Origin: Nitrosopolaris sp035691865 | Lineage (GTDB): Archaea > Thermoproteota > Nitrososphaeria > Nitrososphaerales > Nitrososphaeraceae | Direction of reading: 5' to 3' | DNA length: 34,794 nt | Assembly (NCBI GenBank): GCA_035691865.1 | Contig: DASSIM010000004.1 | Span: 1 to 34,794, forward strand | Part shown: positions 24,193-32,234 of the stretch, in pieces | How positions within the stretch are numbered: position 1 is the first letter of the stretch | Layout: the number at the start of each line of letters is the position of its first letter | The notes under the pieces: model-generated | Told to the model about the DNA's origin: nothing | Databases searched by the model: none | What the model saw: only the letters and a program-made list of their open reading frames with translations | Translations under genes and position numbers: made by a program

Positions 24193-25581
24193 TTATTCCA
24201 CATGGTGGTTGTAAATCAATTGATCATAGAATCTGACTGATTTGACATTAACAAACTCTAGCATTCCATATCTAGATAATTCTCTTCCAAACCCGCTATT
24301 CTTGATTCCTCCAAACGGAACTCTAGGGTCAGAAACTACCACGTTATTCACAGTCACTATTCCTGATTCAACCACTCTTGACAGCCGCTCAGCTTTATGA
24401 AGGTCCTGAGTCCATATACTTGCTCCGAGGCCGAATTCGGAATTGTTTGCTTGCTGAATAGCTTCAATTTCATCTTTAACAACTGTTATCGGGGCGACGG
24501 GACCAAATGTTTCCTCATATGCTATTCGCATCTTTGGGCTTATCTTCGTAAGAATCGTGGGACTATAAAAGTAACCATTAGTCTTTATTCGTTCCCCACC
24601 TGTAAGAGCTTCGGCCCCACCCTCTAATGCATCCCTGACAATCCCATCTATATTCTCAAGGCTTTTGGAGCTTACCAGAGGTCCCATATCAGTTTCCCCA
24701 GAAAGTGGATCACCTACCCTAAGCTTTTCGGTTTTTTGGGTAAACTTTTCAATGAATTCATTCGCGATTTTCTCTACTACGAAAAACCTTTTGGTGGCAA
24801 TACAACTTTGTCCACAATTAATAAAACGGCCTTTGACCGCACCCGATGATGCTTTCTCTAAATCTGCGTCTGCACAAACTATGAAAGGATCACTTCCCCC
24901 CAGCTCGAGTACACACTTCTTCAATTGTGCCACTGCTCGCTGGCCCACTTTTTTACCCGCATCAACACTACCGGTAAATGTCACTGCATTAACATCTGAA
25001 TCAATAAGCATCTCTGCGACGGTAGAATCACCAACAACTGTTTGAAAAACCCCATCTGGAAGGCCTGCTCTGTGAAAGGATTTCTCTATTTCGATACCAC
25101 ATTGTAATGTGGCACTTGAAGGTTTTAATACGATCGTGTTTCCTGCCATTAAGGATGGGCTCGCAAATCTTAGTGCTTGCCAGTAAGGAAAATTCCATGG
25201 CATAACACTCCCAACGACACCAAGTGGTTGAAATGCTGTGAAGCTCTTTCTAGCGTCCGTGTTAGTGGTTTCATCAGCAATAAAGTTACTTCCATAATCC
25301 GCATAATATTCCATCGTCCAAGCACACTTATCGACCTCTGATCTAGCTTCCTTTATGGGCTTTCCCATTTCCGTAGTGATAAGTTTGGCAAGACGTTCTT
25401 TGTCTTTTCTAAAGAGATGTGCAACATTATAGAGAAAAGCAGCTCTTTTTTGTATATTGCTTTGCCACTCTTTGAATGATTGTCTTGCCTTACTAACTGC
25501 CTTGTTTATATCTCCCATATCCATGACTTGATATTCTTCAAGTATCTGTTCGGTAGCCGGATTGGTAGTTCTTATTTTCAC
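24193..25581 (-). CDS. NAD(P)-dependent aldehyde dehydrogenase, succinate-semialdehyde type
   Basis: 462-residue ALDH superfamily enzyme that oxidises an aldehyde to the acid. Active-site elements are complete: PWNFP with Asn130, LKPS with Lys153 for cofactor binding, FTGSVDAGK (202-210), the general base Glu226 in LELGGSDPF, and the nucleophile Cys260 in NCGQSCIATKRFFV. The C-terminal EETFGPVAPI and FGGIKNSGFGREL are typical. The short N-terminus (ITTEMGKPIKEARSEVDKC) fits the succinate-semialdehyde dehydrogenase branch. In archaea using the 3-hydroxypropionate/4-hydroxybutyrate cycle, succinate semialdehyde is a central intermediate, but amine-derived aldehydes (for instance from putrescine after agmatine hydrolysis) are also possible substrates. 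Start ATG 25581. Confidence 0.92.
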   Translation of the reverse strand: MKIRTTNPATEQILEEYQVMDMGDINKAVSKARQSFKEWQSNIQKRAAFLYNVAHLFRKDKERLAKLITTEMGKPIKEARSEVDKCAWTMEYYADYGSNFIADETTNTDARKSFTAFQPLGVVGSVMPWNFPYWQALRFASPSLMAGNTIVLKPSSATLQCGIEIEKSFHRAGLPDGVFQTVVGDSTVAEMLIDSDVNAVTFTGSVDAGKKVGQRAVAQLKKCVLELGGSDPFIVCADADLEKASSGAVKGRFINCGQSCIATKRFFVVEKIANEFIEKFTQKTEKLRVGDPLSGETDMGPLVSSKSLENIDGIVRDALEGGAEALTGGERIKTNGYFYSPTILTKISPKMRIAYEETFGPVAPITVVKDEIEAIQQANNSEFGLGASIWTQDLHKAERLSRVVESGIVTVNNVVVSDPRVPFGGIKNSGFGRELSRYGMLEFVNVKSVRFYDQLIYNHHVE

Positions 25582-25812
25582 GACATCGTCACTTTACTGA
25601 GACCATATTAGAATATTCCGACTAATATTTTAAAATTAACTAGCACATTTATTAGGTGCGATTATGATTTTTGGACTAATATACTTAAATCAGAAGTCAG
25701 TTAATACAACTGTCAATCTTTGTTTAGAATTTAAACTAGGTGTTCGTTTCTAACCCTCGAACTTTATATGACAGTATTCCCCAGCGTTGAAGTTTCACGG
25801 GGAAATGTATTC

Positions 25813-26211
25813 CTAGCCATAAAAGCTAACATAACGATCGTCAGAATCATTTTGTCCATTATTCTCAGACTTACATAATCCTTTGAACAGTATATCGACA
25901 GCAGCCATTTCCAACAATTGTCCTTGAGATACCATATATGCACAGAAATCAAAATTCAGGCTTTCCATCTTCTCCAAAAAGGTTGATTCGGTCATCCCAT
26001 GCTCCCGTGCTCTCTTGCGAAGAAGAAAGTAAAGTCTATCGAAGTGATAGTTTGCATGAATCTCTTTAGCTTCCTCGGCCTCTACCCCATACAAAGCGCA
26101 GATCTTAGTATCTATTCTTCTTTCATCTTCTTCTAAGATATTTGCATGTTCCAAATCGAGAGCAATTCTGCCTCTCTGTTGGCTTTTTGGACGATTATGA
26201 GATTTATCCAT
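25813..26211 (-). CDS. Hypothetical helical protein, 132 aa
   Basis: From ATG 26211 (an in-frame TTG five codons upstream gives the longest frame). Basic head (MDKSHNRPKSQQRGRIALD), then acidic and basic helices (ILEEDERRIDTKICALYGVE; EAKEIHANYHFDRLYFLLRK; STFLEKMESLNFDFCAYM) and a polar tail. No TM segment and no zinc motif. It ends about 230 bp from the dehydrogenase start on the same strand. Unrecognised family; good coding appearance. Confidence 0.6.
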   Translation of the reverse strand: MDKSHNRPKSQQRGRIALDLEHANILEEDERRIDTKICALYGVEAEEAKEIHANYHFDRLYFLLRKRAREHGMTESTFLEKMESLNFDFCAYMVSQGQLLEMAAVDILFKGLCKSENNGQNDSDDRYVSFYG

Positions 26212-26383
26212 TGATTCTACGATCAAAACAGGTTCTCTTTTTGTTCTTATTAACCTATCTTGCTATCCCTCTTGAAAATCTACTGAAATGGATAATGAAA
26301 TTCAGGTTTATTTCCACGCAGTGGTTATCATGCGGCTAAGCCGATTTTCTAGTATTTCGGACTATTGTCTTGTCGGGTGCTAA

Positions 26384-26704
26384 CTATGGTGCTACGCAAT
26401 AACCTTCATTGTTCACGTTGTTGCATATTACGCTAGCGTTCACCAACTGCTCCGCAGAGATTATGCTCTGACGAGTCATATTCATTTGTGCCAGCGCCGT
26501 CTGCCAATTGCCCATCTTTAGATCCTTCGTGGCTTCGCTCAAATGCATTTTTGCTGACTCGAGAAATGAGGTTGGATCACCGCTAGCGCTTGACGAACTT
26601 TGAGCAGTAACAGGAACCGGAACAGCAGTTGCTGACATAGTTAACATTAGTAAAGCTGTCATTGCAACGGGTACAACGGTTGCAAACTTCAATTCTATTG
26701 TCAT
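26384..26704 (-). CDS. Small secreted protein with signal peptide
   Basis: 106 residues. A classic Sec leader (basic start with Lys6, core VVPVAMTALLMLTMSATAV, small residues and a VTAQ cleavage-like site near residue 35) is followed by a Ser-rich linker. Next comes an amphipathic helical region (FLESAKMHLSEATKDLKMGN, WQTALAQMNMTRQSIIS) and a C-terminus with Cys98 and Cys107-like spacing (VICNNVNNEGYCV) that could form a disulphide outside the cell. Helical, small and secreted; the helix with repeated A-x-x-x-L spacing may bind a partner at the cell surface. ATG 26704. Function unknown. Confidence 0.75.
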   Translation of the reverse strand: MTIELKFATVVPVAMTALLMLTMSATAVPVPVTAQSSSSASGDPTSFLESAKMHLSEATKDLKMGNWQTALAQMNMTRQSIISAEQLVNASVICNNVNNEGYCVAP

Positions 26705-27143
26705 CCTTGCTGCCTAAACTCGGGGAATTTGTATATAAAGATTGCACGTTCCAAAAGGCGTCTCAACGCTTTGTATTGACAAGTCTGCCAATGCTAGGCT
26801 GGGCGACGTTCTAGTCAAGGTATTGAATTGAAACAGCTGAATAAAGATGGGGGACAATAAGAGGGAGTTGCAAACGACATCCAAGTTTCGTTATCAAAGG
26901 TTTCCACTAGCAGGATATTTTCGGCACTTTCACGTTCTTTTCAATCCAAAATGACAACCTTATCCCTCGCCGTATGACCTCTTCCCAGAGTGCTGTCAGG
27001 ACTAGGTTGACTAGCAGACCTGGATTTCGCGCCATCACCCAACATACTACCCACATGGAGGTCGAGTACCATTTGTTGAATCGAGATTCTGTCGGGTTCC
27101 GAAGAATAGTTCTAAATAGAACACTGTGTAAGTTCACACGTCA
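26705..27143. other. Intergenic stretch before the zinc-protein cluster
   Basis: No supported gene. Long opposing frames (26974-27357 plus, 26907-27137 minus) overlap; the plus one runs out of frame through the real zinc-ribbon gene at 27144. A TTCTAAATAGA element at 27110-27120 is placed to serve that gene. Confidence 0.4.
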
Positions 27144-27281
27144 TTGCCCAAGAAAACTGTGTATGGTAAATGTCCGAGATGTAAAACAAAGAGTGCGCTT
27201 GAAGTGGTTTCGGGAAATCCCGGCAAGGAAAAATTCAAGTGTAATCAGTGTTACTATAACTTTGGTATGGACGAGCTCTAA
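27144..27281 (+). CDS. 45-aa zinc-ribbon protein (TTG start)
   Basis: Plus-strand frame 27144-27281: 45 residues with one four-cysteine zinc ribbon, KCPRC (Cys10, Cys13) and KCNQC (Cys33, Cys36), separated by a 19-residue beta-hairpin stretch (KTKSALEVVSGNPGKEKF), ending CYYNFGMDEL. The frame is closed by TAA 15 bp upstream of the TTG, so only TTG 27144 (MPKKTVYGK) or GTG 27159 can start it. The TTCTAAATAGA box (27110-27120) is about 26-30 nt before the TTG, giving a near-leaderless transcript. Such mini zinc ribbons resemble those of transcription or translation factors; function unknown. Confidence 0.75.
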   Translation: MPKKTVYGKCPRCKTKSALEVVSGNPGKEKFKCNQCYYNFGMDEL

Positions 27282-27391
27282 GACTTTACTGACCACTTAC
27301 GTCCTCTGTATCCCTACTCTCGGACTGAGGTGGGAAGGGGATGAATACTTAATTTAGTACGAATCATATCCCAGTAATCAGTCCAAAAAAA

Positions 27392-27574
27392 TTGTCAGAT
27401 AGTCCCTCCGATAATAGTGAAACTGATGGTAGAAGAGACAATCAAGGTATGCGGTACGAAGAATGTGTATCCCACGGCTCAAAACAGGAGACCTGTAAAG
27501 TGTGTGGATTGACAGCACGTAACGAAGCAGAACTGGAAGACCATATAGATCATGCACATAATAAAAGAGGATAA
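27392..27574 (+). CDS. 60-aa protein with one C2H2-type zinc finger
   Basis: Acidic, disordered N-terminus (SDSPSDNSETDGRRDNQG, residues 2-19) followed by a single zinc finger with Cys35, Cys38 and His51/His54-56 (CKVCGLTARNEAELEDHIDH). An extra Cys25/His28 pair precedes it. Start TTG 27392; an ATG at residue 20 is the only alternative and would remove just the acidic tail. Same finger class as the two-finger protein at 15156. Function unknown, nucleic-acid binding possible. Confidence 0.75.
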   Translation: MSDSPSDNSETDGRRDNQGMRYEECVSHGSKQETCKVCGLTARNEAELEDHIDHAHNKRG

Positions 27575-27690
27575 TAACGTACTTGGAAAGAGCTCTTAAC
27601 TTCGTCTTTTCAATCCACTTCCTTTATCTTCAGATAGATAGACATCAATAAGCTAAACAACTATAAAAATGACATCATATATAAAATAAG

Positions 27691-27700
27691 GTATAAAATT
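27691..27700 (+). promoter_or_regulatory. TATA box for the 58-aa zinc protein gene
   Basis: GTATAAAATT centred about 38 bp upstream of the ATG at 27733; the predicted transcription start falls near 27721, next to a three-codon frame (ATG AAT AAC TAG, 27720-27731) that ends one base before the gene's ATG. Confidence 0.5.
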
Positions 27701-27732
27701 AGACGTGAATCACAAGAAGATGAATAACTAGA

Positions 27733-27909
27733 ATGCCAATGCTGATGATAAAGTGTAAAACTTGTGGCGAAGTGTTTGCAGGGCTGTACGTTCCAGAAGG
27801 AAGTAGTACTGAATTCAAAACCTCTGCTACAAGTGCTGAAACTTCACACATTTGTTCGAGAGGACACAAAAATGAATATGTCATGGAGGATTATATGGAT
27901 TGGTCTTGA
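27733..27909 (+). CDS. 58-aa Cys/His metal-binding protein
   Basis: 58 residues: MPMLMIKCKTCGEVFAGLY carries Cys8-x2-Cys11, and TSHICSRGHKNEYV supplies Cys41 and His45 (with His39 nearby), a plausible C-C-C-H zinc knuckle. The acidic aromatic tail (EDYMDWS) ends at TGA 27907-27909. The ATG is preceded by a good TATA box (27691-27700). The motif pair and the spacing are the evidence. Minus-strand frame 27699-27884 is its shadow. Third tiny zinc protein within 800 bp, same strand, each with its own promoter. Confidence 0.75.
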   Translation: MPMLMIKCKTCGEVFAGLYVPEGSSTEFKTSATSAETSHICSRGHKNEYVMEDYMDWS

Positions 27910-28359
27910 CTGCTTCTCCAAACGATCTGATCTGATTTGCATATCCTGGCGAGAGATATTTTATTTGAAAAAAAAGTGACAGATTGTACCCCAAACTCAA
28001 TTGAAACTTCGAACGCTTCCGCCCAAATCTGGATAGCCTCTAAACGAGACAATAACAGGCATAAGGCGAATATTTAGCAGTTAAGAAAATGGTTTCTAGA
28101 CTGCGACAAATTGATATCGTTGACGCCCTCCTGTGGGATCGATTCGACCCAGTGTGCCAGAAAAAACTAATGGGTTGAGTGAGTCAATTAATTATCTCTC
28201 AAAGGTACCAAGCTGCAATAGCTAGCACGAGGCGATCAGAGGATATCACTGTCAGCCCTAGCGCGCCTAATCGATAATGAGCCTTTAGACATTGACGGCT
28301 TTCCATACGTCAGAGTTTCGCGTTCCTGGAATTTGAACTCATCACCAACTGCTGTATGT
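27910..28359. other. Stretch upstream of the 28360 gene, partly coding-like
   Basis: From 28222 the plus frame that continues into the next gene is open for 46 codons without a usable ATG/GTG start until 28333/28360. It reads ISLSALARLIDNEPLDIDGF then YVRVSRSWNLNSS, which looks like protein. Before that, nothing I recognise. Confidence 0.4.
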
Positions 28360-28815
28360 ATGTCGGGATCTATTTATGAAACAGGAATACAATACTTATT
28401 AGAACAAATAGAACTTCTATGTGAAGTGAGTACTATCGAATCAATAAGAAAGGCCAAACGAAAAGCCGCAGAACTTGCTGACACTACTTTATCACTAGTT
28501 AACAGTAAGGAAATAGACATTGCAAGTTTCTATTACCTTAAAGCATTAGAGGAGGTAGGCAGAATAAAAATTCTCCAAGATAACCCAGGAGATGAGATCT
28601 TAAGGCTTGAGGGAGCATCCGTCGAGAATGCAGATCATGAGATGCAGGTGGCAAGAGATTCCAGGATTCAGGCAGCTCTGGCATATTTGGTAAGAGAAAA
28701 CGAATTTTGCTGCATTGTCAAGATTGGAACTCGGTTCGTGATCCGAAAAGATGTCCCGGAGAGCGAATTAAAGAGGGCAGTAGTGTCTTTAAAGACCAAA
28801 CTGGCATTCCTATAG
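28360..28815 (+). CDS. Hypothetical helical protein, 151 aa (possibly truncated at 5' end)
   Basis: From ATG 28360 (TTG 28333 is an alternative). Mostly helical: IQYLLEQIELLCEVSTIESI, KAKRKAAELADTTLSLVNSK, FYYLKALEEVGRIKILQDN, then a short domain with NEFCCIVKIGTRFVIRKDV and a basic helix at the end. Two adjacent Cys only. The reading frame is open for a further 46 coding-looking codons upstream without a start codon, so the gene may be 5'-truncated, start at a non-standard codon or carry an upstream frameshift. I do not recognise the family. Confidence 0.55.
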   Translation: MSGSIYETGIQYLLEQIELLCEVSTIESIRKAKRKAAELADTTLSLVNSKEIDIASFYYLKALEEVGRIKILQDNPGDEILRLEGASVENADHEMQVARDSRIQAALAYLVRENEFCCIVKIGTRFVIRKDVPESELKRAVVSLKTKLAFL

Positions 28816-29529
28816 GGTGGTCTGGATCGATATCATTTGAAATAATTCGAATTTCTGGTTTCCGGGAGTCCACCAGAGTACTCTATGTCTCAGTGCCTTT
28901 AACGAAGTTCCCCGATTATTGTCTCGTTTTTTGTGAGTAATTTCAGTACGACTTGGTGGATATTCGGCTTTCTATAAGTTTGCAGATTACTATGTCGATT
29001 ATAGCACCGAACCTCAGCAAACCCCAGCACACACCTAAAGTATATCCATACTAAGTCGAACCCGAACAACTGACGCCAGGAATTGGAATACTTGTGTCTG
29101 TATCAAAGCGAGAACCACTCCACGACGCACAATATATTGTGGGCGTTGTTTTATGAGCAGCCCATGACACGTTGACACTATCTGCATTCACCTTATAACT
29201 TTGTAATTTGAGTAAGGATACTTCGCAAGTGTGCACGGCACCTACTCATTATTGTTCTAATCTCTTCTATTCTTATTATAAGAGTTGGGCAATTTCGCAA
29301 GTGAGTATTATGGAATAGCAATTGCAAAAATGGCGTTTGAATAGCTACTTCATTTTGTTACGCTTGTGTGCCTGTTGTTATGTCTTTAGTTGAATTGAAC
29401 CTTCTATTCTATCACCTGTCGAGCCACACGAACCCAAACATGGAAGTTTGGAGAGTCATGAATAATCGTCTATTTCCTGGGGGCTATGGAAAAGCATTCG
29501 GGTACATATCCATCATGCGAGATTAGAGG
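28816..29529. other. Long stretch without a supported gene
   Basis: About 0.7 kb. Only motif-free short frames (for example minus 29051-29236, Ser/Thr-rich with two Cys). Confidence 0.4.
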
Positions 29530-29856
29530 CTACTGCAATGGATTAACGGAATGTCCGACCACCTTATTTCCTTTTGTCAGAAGGCAGCATGCGCAGTTTT
29601 CATGGAAACAGGCGCTTGCTTCGTCGTGTTTACAAATTGAGCATATACACACTTGTGTCGCGGCGGTGGTTTCAGAACTGATCTTCTTCTGTTGCTTTGA
29701 TTTACTATCAACATATAACCATAGGGCAACTAGCGGTACGCCAATAATGAAAAAGACGATAATGGTTCGTATCGGAATTCTTAGTACGAATAATGAAATG
29801 CCAAAGCACAAAGTACCTATACCGAGCATTGAAAGCCAGCGTGTTGTAGTTTCCAT
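29530..29856 (-). CDS. Two-TM membrane protein with Cys-rich cytoplasmic tail
   Basis: 108 residues from ATG 29856, chosen because the upstream gene stops 4 bp before it; the longer frame to 29898 overlaps that gene. Two hydrophobic helices (WLSMLGIGTLCFGISLFVL; TIIVFFIIGVPLVALWLYV) form a hairpin. After a basic stretch (DSKSKQQKK) comes a cysteine-rich tail with Cys70, 72, 75, 83, 88, 90 and 91 and His77, 85, 102 (CICSICKHDE...FHENCACC), enough ligands for one or two zinc ions. It ends GHSVNPLQ. Operonic with the helical protein at 29861-30118. I believe similar proteins occur across Nitrososphaeria but know no function. Confidence 0.75.
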   Translation of the reverse strand: METTTRWLSMLGIGTLCFGISLFVLRIPIRTIIVFFIIGVPLVALWLYVDSKSKQQKKISSETTAATQVCICSICKHDEASACFHENCACCLLTKGNKVVGHSVNPLQ

Positions 29857-29860
29857 TTTA

Positions 29861-30118
29861 TTACCTACTGTGCATATAGACTTCTTTAAGAACTTCATTA
29901 TGTAATTGTTTCTTCTTCTTCCTATTACGAAGCTCTCTTACTTTCTCGAGAATATCTATCATTTCCTCTTCGAGGATTTTTGAGATGCTAGCATCACCTT
30001 GGATACCTTTGGCATGCAATATTTCCTCCGTTAATTGGATGATCACCTCTTTCCGCCCTTTCTCCTCCTCGGTCAGCATATTATCACTCATAAGTCTGAT
30101 GAAGGGAAAATCACTCAT
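29861..30118 (-). CDS. Helical hypothetical protein, 85 aa
   Basis: From ATG 30118 (ATG-containing frame extends to 30280, but the upstream part reads like non-coding sequence and contains the TATA-like AACTATAAAG). The protein is almost wholly helical and charged: LTEEEKGRKEVIIQLTEEIL, ISKILEEEMIDILEKVRELR, RKKKKQLHNEVLKEV, with heptad-like spacing of hydrophobics, so a coiled coil is likely. It stops 4 bp before the start of the Cys-rich membrane protein, so the two are cotranscribed and may interact. Function unknown. Confidence 0.65.
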   Translation of the reverse strand: MSDFPFIRLMSDNMLTEEEKGRKEVIIQLTEEILHAKGIQGDASISKILEEEMIDILEKVRELRNRKKKKQLHNEVLKEVYMHSR

Positions 30119-30320
30119 GACTAAGTATATTTCTATTAGCTTGACATTTACTTTATAGTTTACTGTTTCAAAGCGAAAAATACTGATACAACTACTGCCC
30201 CACATATTTGCATGGTGTGGATCCGGAGAACGCAACATTTTAGCATTAAAACATTTTAAACCGCGATGAATGATTTTCACCTGTATGGCCTGGGCTACCG
30301 CAGTGAACTACGATGTTAGA

Positions 30321-31256
30321 TTATTTAGTTTGGTTTTGTGTCGTTGCTGCGAGTGGTAACTGGAAAAAAGGAACTGCGCCACTACCAAGAGCGTAGGGCA
30401 TTTGTCCGTTCCACCTGTTAATCGATAGCCATTGGAGATACGTCGGACTTTGTCTTAGTTGTGAGGTAATGATCTTGATAGCTTGCGACTCACCGTTTGC
30501 TCTTGCTACATTTGATCTTGCAGTTGCATTGGCTTGAACAACTGTTTGGTTGGCAATTACCTGCACAGCTTTTAGATTATTTTGTTCTGTTAGAAATTTT
30601 TGAAACGCTACTACTTTTGATTCTACTTGACTAGCAAATGCTTGTGAGAATTTAAAGTCAGTTATGAATACTGTCTCGACAACTATATTCCTTGCTGACA
30701 ATGTATTGGCAATACTCCCGGCTATTACCGCTTTTGCAGTAGCTCGTTTTGTTATTAGCTCTTCAGCATTGAATTTCGCAACACTTGCTTTAACTGATTC
30801 CTGTATAGTCGGTGCAATTATCCTGTCTGCATAGTCTACTCCAAGCTGTTGATAAATGATGTTTGCCTGACTCGGACTAATATGATAGTTCAATGCTATT
30901 GTAGTCTGTACCTCTTGTAGGTCATTAGAAGCAGCTGAGGCGTCGGCCTGGAATTTCAAAGTTCGTACTTCAAGTGGTACTACCTGTTCAGCAAATGGGA
31001 TGATGAAGTGGATTCCTTCTCCCAATACACGGTTTTCAACTGCACCCACATAAAGAACAACTCCTCTATGTCCTGCTTCTACAATGAATACTGATTCGAA
31101 CATAATTACAATGATCACAACAAACGTGATTATTACTGCTACAATTTTTAATTTGTTGGAAGAAAGGGCGGAGTTAGGGGGCTTTGATCCTCTATACTTA
31201 AACGGTTCTCTATGAGGGATTCCATTTGCGTTACTTTTTTTGAAAGGGTTTCTCAT
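30321..31256 (-). CDS. SPFH/prohibitin-family membrane protein
   Basis: 311-residue band-7 (SPFH) protein. Basic N-terminus, one TM helix (KIVAVIITFVVIIVIMFESV, residues 36-55), then the SPFH domain, starting with IVEAGHRGVVLYVGAV and GEGIHFIIPFAEQVVPLEVR. It continues with YHISPSQANIIYQQLGVDYA, IIAPTIQESVKASVAKFNAEE and ITDFKFSQAF, and a coiled-coil portion rich in Ala/Glu/Asn (QVIANQTVVQANATARSN) before a C-terminus ending in Thr/Gln-rich residues. SPFH proteins form large rings in membranes and scaffold proteases or lipid microdomains. No NfeD or FtsH gene is adjacent. Prohibitin-like subfamily call is firm by order of motifs. Confidence 0.93.
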   Translation of the reverse strand: MRNPFKKSNANGIPHREPFKYRGSKPPNSALSSNKLKIVAVIITFVVIIVIMFESVFIVEAGHRGVVLYVGAVENRVLGEGIHFIIPFAEQVVPLEVRTLKFQADASAASNDLQEVQTTIALNYHISPSQANIIYQQLGVDYADRIIAPTIQESVKASVAKFNAEELITKRATAKAVIAGSIANTLSARNIVVETVFITDFKFSQAFASQVESKVVAFQKFLTEQNNLKAVQVIANQTVVQANATARSNVARANGESQAIKIITSQLRQSPTYLQWLSINRWNGQMPYALGSGAVPFFQLPLAATTQNQTK

Positions 31257-32234
31257 GTAGCTATTCTTCTAAACTTGCCGTAACGATTAACATTTCTGAC
31301 ACTCGCGGTTACTAAAGCACAATTTTTAATACTTATGTCCACAGTTGAAATGGTAGATTGGGAAACCCCATATAAACACAACTGAAATCCAAGTTCACTT
31401 TCTTCTAATTATGTACAAGTAATCCTAATCGATTTTCTTCGAAAGGATAATGGCATTCATTGACAATCATCTTAGTTAGAATATTGACTTATCACCTGTG
31501 TTCTATAATTTGTCGTCGCATTGGGTTCGCCTCGTCAAATGCTCAGCTATAGTCACTTCAATGTCGCTGAAATACCGGTCGTATCTTATTCCCAAGCTGT
31601 TGAGGAAAAACAAGATTTTGATTTTTGGATAGTCCTCCCCGAATGTATCCATATTCTTGGATGCTAGGTGGAAACTTAATAGAAACGATGGCCATCCTAA
31701 TAAGTGGCTCTTACGAGTTTCCACTCTTTAGCAGCAATGAGGGTGCTGGACTTGCGTCAAAACGCTTGTAAATGTAGACGTAAATCTCCAGATTCCTAGA
31801 AAATTTTTCACAGCGGATATACGCTATCACGTCTGCGGATCTTGACTGCTCGGAAAGTTTCTAATTCTTCCACAAAACAAAAATTTGAGCAAACCTATCT
31901 ACGATATATACCTATAAAACAAAATCAAAAAGATAGAGAATGAAAGTAAACCATATCTATCACCGTGCATGAGGTTTTACTATGAATTGCTGTGAAAATT
32001 ATTCTTCTTAATGGATTTGAACTGTGTTTGGCTTATCCAGATGCATGGTTTAGTAAACCTGCAAAGACGGAGCGAGCAAATGGAATTTTCGAGGCACCTG
32101 CTCGCATACCCGATCAATCTTTGATTGTTGAAAACGATTTTTTAACATTATTTATTGGCTGCACTTTCCAGTCGTTTATAGTTACATCTGCGATAGGATA
32201 TCTTAGATGTAGCTGCGAGTTCATTATTTCATAG
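31257..32234. other. Long stretch without a supported gene
   Basis: Nearly 1 kb between the SPFH gene and the end of the glycosyltransferase gene. Frames at 31503-31724 (minus) and 31992-32234 (plus) have no motif; the second abuts the glycosyltransferase stop. Nothing recognisable on either strand. Confidence 0.4.

Noticed and set aside
26907..27357. 127-aa plus frame and 76-aa minus frame
   Set aside because: The plus frame runs out of frame over the true zinc-ribbon gene; the minus frame has no support.
31503..32234. 73-aa minus and 80-aa plus frames
   Set aside because: No motif, no promoter; the region appears non-coding.
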